64,000 nt of DNA from the NCBI GenBank assembly GCA_009809945.1, contig WTPW01000579.1, positions 33,223 to 97,222 of the forward strand. Direction: 5' to 3'. The notes under the pieces were generated by a model. The model did no database searches. It saw only the letters and a list, made by a program, of their open reading frames with translations, and was not told the origin of the DNA. Shown piece after piece: positions 11,211 to 20,676 of this stretch; position 1 is the stretch's first letter, and each line of letters starts with the position of its first letter. Origin of the DNA: Gigaspora margarita (taxonomy: Eukaryota > Glomeromycota > Glomeromycetes > Diversisporales > Gigasporaceae). Position numbers and translations under genes: made by a program.

Positions 11211-11326
11211 CTCTGCCCTTTCCTTCTAAAATTTAGTTTTTATATTCTATTTGTATACTAAGCATTTCTATCTTAACTATATATATGATATAAAGATTTT
11301 TTTATAGTAATTTATTCTTTACTAAG

Positions 11327-11611
11327 TAGGATTCCGCAATTTGATTTGATCTTCAAATATTTGAATCAAATATTTGATCAAATTCAAATTCAAATTTGAC
11401 TATATTTGATTTGATCAAATTCAAATCTGGTCAAATTTGATTTGATTTGACAAATATTTGATTTGATTTGAAAATTACTATTAAAAATTCAAATTCAATC
11501 AAATTCAAATCCAAATATTTGAATCAAATCAAATTCAAATCAGGGTCAATTTGATTTGATCAAATTCAAATTGATCCAATATTTGATTTGATTTGAATTT
11601 GAGGAACACTA
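11327..11611. mobile_element. 285-bp hAT-like MITE packed with ATTTGA repeats
   Basis: Ends TAGGATTCCGCAA and TTTGAGGAACACTA, flanked by a perfect 8-bp TSD TTACTAAG (11319-11326, 11612-11619). Almost the whole interior is direct and inverted copies of ATTTGATTTGA / TCAAATCAAAT. hAT elements often carry subterminal arrays of transposase-binding motifs; here the array is nearly the entire element. Confidence 0.88.
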
Positions 11612-11699
11612 TTACTAAGTATAGTTCAAACAATAAAAATTGTATAAAAATCTATTGGCTTATTAAAAAGTTTTATTAGTAGAAACTTTAATCTTGCCA

Positions 11700-12480
11700 C
11701 AATACCCCCAACTCTCTTATAATACATTTATTTAAGAAAAAGAACTTTGTACATATATACAATTTTCATAGCAAAAGTTCTTATAATCTAATAATTAGAT
11801 TAGAAGTATTTATATAGCAATCACAGATCAGAATTCTAATTTATTAATTCACCCAAATTCTACTTATCAGATAGCTTAAAATTAATATAAATATATAAGT
11901 ATCAATTTAAATAATTGGTTTGTAATTATTATTTTAGTAAAATTAAATATTTATTTAAACATTTTTTATTCTCATTAATTCTAGTTTTCTAGCTTTTACT
12001 ATCAAATAAAAAAATACTTGAAAGCTCTTTTTTAGCAGTTTTTTTTAATTGTTTTATTACAAACTAAAATATATATATGAAAGAACAGCCAAATATTAAT
12101 TTTATTTTTATACTATTTTATTTTATTTTATTTTTTAATTTTAAAATTTTTTTATTTAATTATTTTATATTTGCTATATAACTGTAAAATAATACATACA
12201 GTAGAAAGTTTTTTTAAATTTTAGTCTAAATTAAGTTTAATTAACTAAAATTTGTAACCACATCCCATTATGTTATTTTGTAGTTATATATTACTTTATT
12301 TTTACTTTTTTTATATATTTGTTTTGCCAAGACATCAAAGAAGAAAAGAAAAGTGTAGTATTAACTGAAAAATATTCTTCAAATGGTCTTAGCAAGACGT
12401 AAAAGATAATAAATTTATAATTTTTGTAACAAGATAAAAAGAAAATATATTATGTACATTATATATATATATATTCAAAA
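11700..12480. repeat. Dispersed repeat R4, copy 1 (uninterrupted)
   Basis: Contains ttagattagaagtatt, ctagttttctagctttta, acaaactaaaatatatatatga, a T/A-rich middle, then atttgctatataactgtaa and gccaagacatcaaagaagaa. The same order occurs, interrupted by insertions, at 20525-20676 + 24238-24568 + 41118-41270, and at 23020-23276 + 23848-24060. Noncoding. This copy shows the empty state of three insertion sites. Confidence 0.65.
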
Positions 12481-12699
12481 TTTTTTTTATTACTATTCAT
12501 ATATTTATAAGTTATCCAGTTATTCAAATATCAGTAGAATTATCTGGTATCTGTAAGAGTTATCTGAATAATTGTAGAATTATCTATTTATTTATAAATT
12601 AAAAACTAGCAGTTATTTAAATACAACTTTTACAAAATAGATATTGATAAATAAATAAACAGATATCTAGATCCAAACTCAAAAAAATATTGATATAAA

Positions 12700-13090
12700 A
12701 AGCTAGGTCTACTATATTTAAAGAAAGTAATACTTTTAATAGCAAATATAAATACAAGATTTTAGTAACAAAGTCTAGCAAGAAGAATCTTCGATTGGTT
12801 TACTTAAAAGAAACTAAAAGAAAAAGGTTTATCAAGTAAAAAAGCTAAAGGTTTACTATTAGAGTTTTGGAAAAAATAGTTTAGATTCTTCAAAGATAAG
12901 GTTTGAAAAAAATGGTATAAGTTTATAGTTAAATAAAAAAATAGATAGAGATTATAAAAAGAAAAAAAAAAACATAAAAAAAAACAAAAAACAAAAGTAT
13001 ATATTTAGCAAAAAAAAACAAAATACAAGAAATAAAGCAACTTTAAGAAAAAGAGAAGCAAAAAAAAATTAAGGAGTTGCTATTTACTAA
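12700..13090 (+). pseudogene. Unrecognised decayed coding remnant
   Basis: One frame reads KESNTFNSKYKYKILVTKSS and then KNLRLVYLKETKRK; after a frame change it continues GLSSKKAKGLLLEFWKK and then DKVWKKW-like text. Codon pattern and motif continuity suggest a former basic protein of a mobile element. I do not recognise the family. Confidence 0.35.
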
Positions 13091-13229
13091 AATTCAAATC
13101 TGAATAGGAGCATCTATAAATAACATTATACAAGAGGGGTTATACAAAATATAATATATTTTCTAATAAGTAAAAAGGACTAAAAAATAAAATATAATTT
13201 TTTTATAAAAATTTGTTAAAATTTTGATT

Positions 13230-13340
13230 CTGAGGTTCAAATTGAATTACTATTTGATTTGTCTTGAGGAAAGAATTGGAATAGTACCAAAATTATTTGA
13301 TTTGGATCACTGAATCAAGAGTTATTAACAAAATACTATT
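13230..13340. repeat. R2-type unit, degenerate
   Basis: Around 'tgtcttgaggaaagaattg' the flanks read ttgaattactatttga and caaaattatttgatttggatc, a weak version of the R2 palindromic unit; 'tgaatcaagagttatt' follows. Confidence 0.4.
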
Positions 13341-13424
13341 GGTTATATCTTTTTTTATAAAATTACTATATAATTAATAATTTTTTGTAAATAACTCTTG
13401 ATCCAGTATGTTCTCTGAGTCGAT

Positions 13425-13800
13425 AACATAGCGGTTATGCTCCAAGGATGCAAATTAGAAGGTTGCCAGTTCAATTTTTGTGGTGGCAAAATCGTAATTC
13501 TATGTTGCAGGTCCTACCATATTGGGAGATAGCTATGTAGATCAGAGAGTTTTGAATAGGCAATTTCCGTAGTGGGTTGCAGGTATGGCAGCTAGTATGG
13601 AATCTTTGGGTGGACTACTTAAATTAGACACCAAAAGTGCATATGTGGCTAGTTGTACCCTCATCTATATAAGGTGTGCACTGTCAAATGATGGACTTTG
13701 TAGAGTGACACTGCAAGTAGTCAGGATCAAAGCCCAGGATCAAATGAGTCAGAACACCGATTTGAATAACTGAAGACACGAGACATATTGAGAGGTCAAA
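13425..13800 (+). mobile_element. Chimeric SINE: SINE-B-type head with SINE-A body
   Basis: 13425-13500 is tRNA-like (tagcggttatgctcc as A box, gccagttcaatttttg as B box) and resembles the head of the SINE at 23299-23827. From about 13550 the sequence (caggtatggcagctagtatg, ctagttgtaccctcatc) is the reverse complement of the SINE-A body seen at 8196-8320. No protein product is supported. Confidence 0.55.
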
Positions 13801-13990
13801 GTCTGAAAGGATACTTTAAGAACTCATGGCGGCGTGTCCGGACAGCGATCTGAACCAACAAGTTTACAACTGTGAGATCCAGCGGAGCTTGCTGAGAGGA
13901 ATAAAGCTCAGTGCAACAACCATATTTGGGCATTGGTAGAATGCCGGGTAATAGCATGCTGATAGAATTAGAAAAATATTTTCGTACATG
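13800..13990. other. GC-richer unassigned sequence
   Basis: A markedly less AT-rich stretch (ggcggcgtgtccggacag, atccagcggagcttgctgag) between the SINE and hAT-1. It may be SINE tail or another element. No frame or RNA fold recognised. Confidence 0.35.
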
Positions 13991-16233
13991 TACTTAAATA
14001 TCTAATAAAGGTATAGAGATTAAGCCCGTTTAAATATTTTATTCCGGATTATCCACCCGTTTATAATTTTATAACCTAGTTAAAATTGGTTATTAAAAAT
14101 TATCTAGGTGACCTGGTTAATCTGATTAACCCGTTAATAGATTAAATAAATGAGTACGCTTTTGAGTTACTTGGTTCCCGGCGTCAAAGAACAGATACTC
14201 ACTCGGGACTGAAGTAGCTGGTATAGCTAAGTATTTACTTGCTAGTTGACTTAATTTAAGAAATTCCTTTTCTCGCTCCTTCCACTAGCTTAAAGGTTGA
14301 GTTATTTGTGGGGCACTTATTGATATCCAAATATCTATCTAGCTATCGCCTAATGGTCTATCATTACCATCATTGTCATTGTCATCAAAAATTGATGCAA
14401 AATATCGATTGGTCAGAGATGTTATATCAGAATAGCAGGAGGTTTGTATAGATATTTCACTTATGATAGTATTAAGTTCTTCACAACATATCTTAATTGT
14501 TTCTTCTTGGAGGTGAGAGGGCCAGAGACGCATTTTCTTAAACCTGGGATCTAACAAAGTTGCCAAAAGACCTGTGTCATTTGGACTACCCCAATACTCC
14601 CAAAGCGAATTATAAATAGTCTGTTTAACTTTTGCAATAGTTGATTAAAGATTGAAAGTTTCTGGTGAGCGGTCATTATCCTTTTCACTTTCACTATCAC
14701 TATCTAAATTTGATTCTAAAAAAAAATATTAATATTTTTTTTATATATATTAGTATGCATTAATAGTAAATTGGTAATTCGGTTAAGTTTTTTAGGGCTG
14801 TATCTGTATATAACAAATATCGGTTTAGAAAATATTTTAAACTTTTTTACCATATTCCTTAATAGGGTCAACATCTTTAGCTAAAGGTAAACTTGGGTCT
14901 ACTGTAAATTCGAATTTTAAAACTTTGATGATTGGATATACTATTGATAAGGTCAGATATTTTTCACCACTAAATACTTTAGTCACCTGATCAAATAGTT
15001 CAAAAACTTTGATCAACTCTTCAACTAATTTCCATTCTTTCTTACTAGGCAAGCATTTTTTAAGTTTTTTTACTGTCTTTTCTATCATCCAAATTTCGTG
15101 AAATACTTAAGTTTGCCTCTAACCATTTGATTGCATCTCTTAATTTTAGTAACCTTTTCCAGGAATAATTTTTCAAATTCCACTGTGTCGGACAATCCTT
15201 AGTTAAGTTAATTGTTTTATAAATAGGCATTGCTGTATTATTCAAATTTGATTGTTCTAATTCAATATCCCTTCCATTATCAACCTCTTCAGATTCTTCA
15301 TTATCTTCGGAATATATATCAAGATTAATAAAGTTAGTTGAAGGAAGCTGGTCTCTTTCTATTACTTTGATTTGTGCTTTATTTAATCTTTCTCTCTGCT
15401 TTGGTATATCGAAAAAGTGAATGAGTTTTTTTATTTTTTTTGTTTGTGTACTAACTTTTTTAAAGCATGATTAACTGTTAATTGTAAAGTGTGGGCCATA
15501 CATGGAACTCGGGTAATATTATTCCACAATCGAATAGCCTTATGATATTAGTAGCATTGTTAGTAATAGTACATACAATTTTATTCTCAAGATTATACTC
15601 AGAACTTTTTTTAGAAGAAATTGGTGAATAGATTCGGAGGTATGTAGATAGGACCCCGAAATATACCTAGATAGGTCAGGTCAGAGAATGCGTCGCTATC
15701 ATAGACAAATTAAATGAAGTAAGATTTACATTTGCTTATTTTTTTAAAAAATTATTAAAAAGGTTAAAATTTTAAATTGCTTATTTCTATATTAAAATTA
15801 TATATGTAAAGGTTTAATTTGCGTATTTTTAGCATAAATTTGGAAATAACAATACTGTAATTTCCAAAAATAAGCTACCTCCTTTTTTTCGAAACAAAAT
15901 TTTTATTTTGAAAATAAGCGGAAAACAACAAATGTCGCAGCTCTTATTTCCTAAACCAGAATTATTCCCACTATTGTATATATGCATATTACAAAAATAG
16001 TTAACTTGCATATGCTCAATAGTCGAATCTTTTTGATCGAGACTTGCATAAATTGATTAAAATAAATAAAAAAAAATAAACTAAAAAATAAAAGTAAAAT
16101 AAAACGTACGTACATATTTAATAAATAATTTAAAAAATGATTTAAATAAAATAAATAAATAGAATAAATAAAAAAAAACTAAAATAAACTAAAATAATAA
16201 AAACAAACACATAAAATATAAATCGGTTTTTTT

Positions 16234-16632
16234 NNNNNNNNNNNNNNNNNNNNNNNNNNNNNNNNNNNNNNNNNNNNNNNNNNNNNNNNNNNNNNNNNNN
16301 NNNNNNNNNNNNNNNNNNNNNNNNNNNNNNNNNNNNNNNNNNNNNNNNNNNNNNNNNNNNNNNNNNNNNNNNNNNNNNNNNNNNNNNNNNNNNNNNNNNN
16401 NNNNNNNNNNNNNNNNNNNNNNNNNNNNNNNNNNNNNNNNNNNNNNNNNNNNNNNNNNNNNNNNNNNNNNNNNNNNNNNNNNNNNNNNNNNNNNNNNNNN
16501 NNNNNNNNNNNNNNNNNNNNNNNNNNNNNNNNNNNNNNNNNNNNNNNNNNNNNNNNNNNNNNNNNNNNNNNNNNNNNNNNNNNNNNNNNNNNNNNNNNNN
16601 NNNNNNNNNNNNNNNNNNNNNNNNNNNNNNNN
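16234..16632. other. Assembly gap (399 N)
   Basis: Run of N. The left flank is A-rich (aaataaataaaaaaaaa) and the right flank is T-rich with partly mirrored text, which suggests a hairpin that could not be assembled. Confidence 0.99.
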
Positions 16633-16985
16633 TTTTTTTTTATTATTTATTATTTTTTCGTTTTTATTTTGTTTTACTTTTTTTTATTTATTTTATTTTT
16701 AAGTTATTTAATTTTATTTATTATGTATTAACTTATTTTTAAATTATTTTCTTTTTATTTAAATATGCACGTTACAGTACGTTACGATTTTTTTTTAACG
16801 TTATTTTTCTTATTTTATTTTAATTTTATTTATTTATATTGGTACTGTATTTAAATAAGTGGCGGTAGTCACCGGTTACATGAGCAGTATAAAGATAAGT
16901 ATTCGATTTTATTTTTTTTTATTTTTTTTATTATATAAATTTTTTTACTAATATAATTTTTCTTTCCTTTTGTCAAAAAGACTAG

Positions 16986-17112
16986 TAAAATGTGGATTAG
17001 AGTTTTTTCTCACTTGGAAAAGACAAAAAAGCCCTTAGAAGTAAGAATGGGTTCTGGTAAAGGCTTGGTGGAAAGTTGAGTGGCTGTTGTTAAGGCTGGA
17101 ACCATAGTTTTC
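16986..17112 (+). pseudogene. MRPL16: Captured exon of ribosomal protein uL16 (probably mitochondrial)
   Basis: uL16 is a core protein of the large ribosomal subunit. One frame reads [19 protein letters not shown] then [11 protein letters not shown], a stop, and [11 protein letters not shown]. This matches the bacterial/mitochondrial uL16 core (WIRVFPxxPxTxKPxxVRMGKGKGxxExWVAxxxPGxxLxE). The stop (TGA at 17077-17079) replaces the invariant Trp. It begins right after an acceptor-like 'actag' and breaks off at about residue VF, where the kinase fragment starts in another frame. Only about 41 of some 140-200 residues are present. It is a fragment with no start and no end, so not a functional gene. 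Assignment to the nuclear mitochondrial form is inference from the bacterial-type sequence. Confidence 0.8.
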
Positions 17113-17352
17113 ATACTTAGCTGATTTCGGTTCTGCTTCTTTACAATGTCATGCGAAACTAAAACTTGGCACTTTATATTGGATGGCCCCTGAAGTATTA
17201 AAAGATCGTAAAGTGGATATTTGGTCACTAGGCATATTAGGCATAGAATTATTTGAAGAAAGGCCTCCATGGTATCCCATGGGACAACGACTTGTGTTGG
17301 TGGAAGTTTTAGGAATGTGCTGTCCAGTTCTTTCGTCGTTGGTGCCAGATAA
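17108..17352 (+). pseudogene. Captured fragment of a Ser/Thr protein kinase (STE20/PAK-like C-lobe)
   Basis: The frame starting near 17117 reads [19 protein letters not shown] then [20 protein letters not shown], then [17 protein letters not shown]. This covers the DFG magnesium loop, activation segment, the APE motif and DIWSLGI of subdomain IX, so about 70 residues from subdomain VII to X. The ATP-binding lobe, VAIK lysine and HRD loop are missing, so it cannot be an active kinase. The closest pattern I know is STE20/PAK-type ([19 protein letters not shown]). It ends near a possible donor (GT at 17353) with a T-rich intron-like stretch ending TTTTAG at 17421. It overlaps the end of the uL16 piece, which suggests a join during capture. 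Confidence 0.85.
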
Positions 17353-17421
17353 GTTTCTAGTTTCTTTATATATTTATTTATTTATTTATTTATTATTACT
17401 CACTTCTTTCTTTTATTTTAG

Positions 17422-17513
17422 GCTTGTGCTTCGCTGGAGTGCCGAAATTGGATGCCGAGAATGTAGATGAGGAATCTATTGGAGCTGTCACTGGAGCCAT
17501 CATCATTGGTGTG
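17422..17513 (+). pseudogene. Third captured exon-like fragment, protein unknown
   Basis: After a textbook acceptor (cttctttcttttattttag at 17403-17421) one frame reads [19 protein letters not shown] then IGAVTGAIIIG, followed by a possible donor (GGTGTGCG at 17513). Base composition is near 50% GC, like coding sequence and unlike the element around it. It does not continue the kinase fold in any frame I can read, so it may come from another gene. I do not recognise the family. Confidence 0.5.
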
Positions 17514-17594
17514 CGTTCGTGTCTTCTGGTATAAGATATTGGTCGATTCATCGTTTTTTTTTTTTTTACAGTACTAACGTTTCTTTTTTTCTTT

Positions 17595-17842
17595 AGAATG
17601 AACATAGTACGATTGAATGTAGCGTGATAGTAGAATGAACATAGTATAATAGTAGAACGTACATAGCACGATAGATGTAGCATGTTAGTTCGGGACGTAG
17701 CAAGATAGTATGGGATATAGTATAATAGTTAGTAGCACGATAGTTAGTATGGGGCGTAGCATAATAGTTAGTACTGTAATATGGGATTTAGTTTGAAGGT
17801 TAGGACATAGCGCGATATTGGAACGTAGCACAATAGTTGGAA
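17595..17842. repeat. Minisatellite, roughly 20-25-bp units
   Basis: Imperfect repeats of a phrase like 'acgtagcacgatagttagt' (for example catagtataatagtagaac, ggcgtagcataatagttagt, acgtagcacaatagttgg) run for about 250 bases inside the gene-carrying element. Confidence 0.8.
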
Positions 17843-18332
17843 TTGGGTTTATGTTATAATTTGTATTTATTTTTTGTATTTTTTTTTTAATTTTTTTTTT
17901 GTATTTTGTAATAAATTAAATTGTTAAAATATATGAATATTTGAATTTATTGTTTTAATATAGCTAGCATTTAATATTTAGGTGAGCATATAGTAATTTT
18001 TTATGATTTTGTTATTTTTTTTATTATTTACAACCTGCACAGAGCATTGAATTGTTAATTATTGATCTGCGCAGAAATAAAAAAAAATTTCTATTTTTAA
18101 TAATTGAGTTTTTAAAAAATTAGCACAGATATGCACCATATTTATTTACCCGATGATAGCTTATATAAATTTTATATTATAATTAAGGTTAGAATTTTAT
18201 TTGCGTATTTTTTTAATTTTTTTATTGTAAGGGATAAATTTTGCGTACTGATCTTATAAAAAAGTCATGCGTACAGCAATTAATAAAAAATCTAAAAGTC
18301 ACCTTACCTATCTATGTATATTTCGGGGTCCT
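17843..18332. other. Noncoding right part of the gene-carrying element
   Basis: AT-rich, no frame. Phrases such as 'gaattttatttgcgtattttt' echo the left part near 15800-15835, consistent with long imperfect subterminal inverted repeats. Confidence 0.5.
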
Positions 18333-19047
18333 ATGTAGATATTCAAGTTTCTCACAACACAATAATATACTATGTAATGACCAATCTGGAGTTATCCAGT
18401 GACATGTAACTCCAATATATCCCTAGTTACTATGTGACATCCATAAGTTAGTAGTAATTGTAGCATTTTTACAAGTTAAATTAATTTAAGAGTTTCTATA
18501 TTTTTTAAATAACTAAATGCTATTTTATTTTTTATTAATCGATCAGATAGTAGATGAAATTTTGGATCGACTATTAATATCATTCGTCGAAACCCTTTTG
18601 TCTTAGTGTGAATAATAGCTGATTATTGAGTAATATCTATTCTAAAATGCCTTTGTTTATTTCTCTTCTCTGAAGATCTTTATGCGGAATATTAGTATTA
18701 ATAATTTCTAGTAATATAGTTTGTCTTATTTGTTGAATTTCTAATTTTAATTTTTTTAGATCTATGATGTTATGTTATAATTGCAAGTGTGCAATCATAT
18801 TCGATATAGATTTATCATGAAAATAATCTTGTCCACATTTTTTCTCAATTCCATCTTTTTTAATTTTTACTTTACATACATCTTTTGTTCCAATTACATC
18901 AAAATATTTCCACATGAAACTTTTTTTACATCAACCTCGACTTATTTTTTTTGGACAAGTTAATGCATTTGTAGATGAGAGTGTATTACCACTGCTAGTT
19001 TGACTATCGCTTTCACTAATTGAATCAGATTTTTCTTGAGAATCCAT

Positions 19048-20115
19048 TTTTTTTGGTTTGTTTTACAAGTAAGTATTTTTAATTCCAATTGTTCTAATTA
19101 TTGTAGTTTTTATTTGTTTTGTAATTTTTTTTTATGTATTTGAAAAAAATAGCGATATACAAATACATTATTCATTGAGCAACTAGGGTTACTATAAAAT
19201 GTGTATAGAAACAATCAAAGATGAAATATTGAATTTAAAAGCAATACGATTGCTTATGAATTCATTGTTGCATTATTGATTAGTTACGTATCGATCATAT
19301 GTTTGTACTTCACTAGTTTCTCCTCGTCTTAGTCATTTTTTAAGACTTATTAAATTTTATATTGTGTAACTTATTTGGAAGCACTAGAATGTAAGGAAAG
19401 TGTTTAAATGTATAATCATTGATGCTAGAAATGTTATCAGCTGGACCTGGCTTGCATATTTAAACCCAATTGATGATAGAGCCAAATGGGCTAATAACAT
19501 CTCTAGTTAAAAAAACTATGCAAAATGGTAATAATTAGTATATACATATAATGGTTCTAATAGATAGAAGATTTATAGATGACATTGATATTTTTATATA
19601 TCTAATTTTGTATAATTACACATCATCTATAATGGAATTATATATTCACATGCCAGATAATTTTTCTTGTAAATAAAGATAACGCGATTGATAATTTATA
19701 ATCTCCAAATGATGATATAAAATTATTGATCATTCAATTTTGAAAGCATAATATAATGATACAGAATTGCGTAAAGAACATAAATTACAAACCCATTGTC
19801 TGTTAGTTTATTTGGTTCTATTGTATTTATTATACAAGCCCGATAACATCCCCAAGCCCGACTTAACTAAAACTAAATTAGCATTTTTCAGATAATGGAG
19901 ATAATATTGTATCTAATTCAAAAATTTTTTACCTCCTGATATTTGGCGTCTTCGTAACAATAAATTTATGCGCAAATCCATGTGAGTTGGCCAATTGAAC
20001 TATAAATTGTAGATCTGCAAAAAAATTAATGAGTCAACTGGTTAAGCATAATTTTTCTGGGATATCACAGTAAATAGCGGTTTCTGGATAAGCGGGTAAA
20101 TGGGTTTAATCTCTA
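19048..20115. other. hAT-1 5' noncoding region
   Basis: Between the transposase start and the right TIR. AT-rich; 'aagcccgataacatccccaagcccg' near 19848 echoes the terminal AAGCCCG and could be subterminal transposase-binding sites. No other feature seen. Confidence 0.45.
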
Positions 20116-20149
20116 TAAAGGTAGCACAAAGTTGTAAAGTGAAAAAAAA

Positions 20150-20245
20150 ACTCTTGATCCAGTAATCCAAATAAAATGATTTCAGTATCATTGGATTTTT
20201 AAATTGAATAATACCAAAAACATTCAAATTGAATTACATATTATA
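20150..20245. repeat. R2-type palindromic unit
   Basis: Contains ctcttgatccagtaatcc, atgatttcagtatcattgg and a partly mirrored aataccaaaaacattcaa. Same design as the other R2 units. Confidence 0.45.
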
Positions 20246-20272
20246 ATATATCCAAGTTTGAAAATTTTATAT

Positions 20273-20300
20273 ACAGTCAACTCTTCTCAACCTGATCCTG
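20273..20300. mobile_element. Possible pogo/Tigger-type terminus (solo)
   Basis: TACAGTCAACTCTTCTCAAC resembles the Tigger terminus at 26513 (TACAGTCGACTCTCTCTA). No matching right end was found. Confidence 0.3.
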
Positions 20301-20524
20301 TCAAAACTGATAACCTGCTATAATAAGTTAAAAATCAATTCATTATATCTGTTCTATAATTAATACTAATAATCTGCAATTTCTGATATCTGGTAGTCTT
20401 TATATCTAAGTTCCTGATAATGTAATGTGAATGTATCCAATCAAATCACATAAAATTTACTATCTTTTACATAATATAATTATGATATATTGATAAAAAA
20501 AATCTCATGATTATACTCATTTTG

Positions 20525-20676
20525 TAATTGTTATTTTCATAAAAGTTAAATGTTTATTTAAATATTTCTTCTTGCTTATTAATACACACTTTACAACAAA
20601 TAAAAAAACACTTCGAAAGATTTTTTAACCATTTTTTTTGAATTTTTTTTTTATTGCAAACTAAAATAAACATATA
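20525..20676. repeat. Dispersed repeat R4, copy 2, left segment
   Basis: Matches 11930-12080 (aaatgtttatttaaatattt, acaaataaaaaaacactt, gcaaactaaaataaacatata). The copy is interrupted at 20677 by the hAT-like element 20685-24237, resumes at 24238, is interrupted again by the Gypsy element at 24569 and ends at about 41270. Confidence 0.65.

Larger units (their letters stand above)
15650..18332 (+). mobile_element. Gene-fragment-carrying nonautonomous hAT-like element (Pack-type)
   Basis: Ends AGGACCCCGAAATATAC and, reversed, the same AGGACCCCGAAATATAC, continuing as an imperfect TIR past ATAGGT. A perfect 8-bp TSD ATGTAGAT (15642-15649, 18333-18340) sits inside an exon of the hAT-1 transposase. 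The cargo includes pieces of host genes: ribosomal protein uL16 (16986-17112), a Ser/Thr kinase (17108-17352) and a third exon-like piece (17422-17513). It also holds a minisatellite (17595-17842) and a 399-base gap. A 180-bp element with the same ends is at 22387-22566. No transposase is visible, though the gap could hide some sequence. Confidence 0.88.
14126..19047 (-). pseudogene. BED-hAT transposase, broken and interrupted
   Basis: A cut-and-paste transposase that binds element ends and acts in the nucleus. Start Met at 19047 (MDSQEKSD). Then a BED finger (SFMWKYFDVIGTKDVC..CGQDYFHD..MIAHL), GFRRMILIVDPKFHLL, and GYIGVTCHWITPDW just before the 15650-18332 insertion. Beyond it come RLWNNITRVPCMAHTLQL, DCPTQWNLKNYSWKRL, LLATLLDPRFKKM and the C-terminal dimerisation block LAIPATSVPSEYLFFDAGNQ, ending at a stop at 14128-14126. 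A likely intron lies near 14716-14845 (T-rich tract then AG). Damage: in-frame stops after ISRG, after GILE, after HSN and in FNLxSTIA, at least one frame change, plus the insertion. The order of domains is complete, so it was once autonomous. Confidence 0.88.
14014..20115 (-). mobile_element. hAT-1, 6.1-kb hAT transposon (transposase on minus strand)
   Basis: Ends TAGAGATTAAGCCCGTTTA and, reversed, TAGAGATTAAACCCATTTA. A perfect 8-bp TSD TAAAGGTA flanks it (14006-14013, 20116-20123). It carries a BED-hAT transposase (14126-19047, minus) split by a 2.68-kb insertion at 15650-18332. Without that and its TSD copy the element would be about 3.4 kb, normal for an autonomous hAT. About 1 kb upstream of the transposase start (19048-20115) is noncoding. 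The transposase is broken. Confidence 0.9.

Noticed and set aside
16986-17112. uL16 fragment from a mitochondrial genome, because TGA stands where Trp is expected
   Set aside because: TGA would be Trp in fungal mitochondria, but fungal mtDNA is not known to carry rpl16 and a single TGG-to-TGA change in a nuclear fragment is simpler.
17108-17352. A functional host kinase gene at this place
   Set aside because: Only subdomains VII-X are present, without ATP site or HRD loop, between TIRs with a TSD.
17396-17683. 95-codon minus-strand frame over the captured exons
   Set aside because: The + strand carries the recognisable uL16, kinase and splice signals.
20273-20300. A complete Tigger element starting here
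   Set aside because: Only one pogo-like end; no right end, TA pair or transposase.
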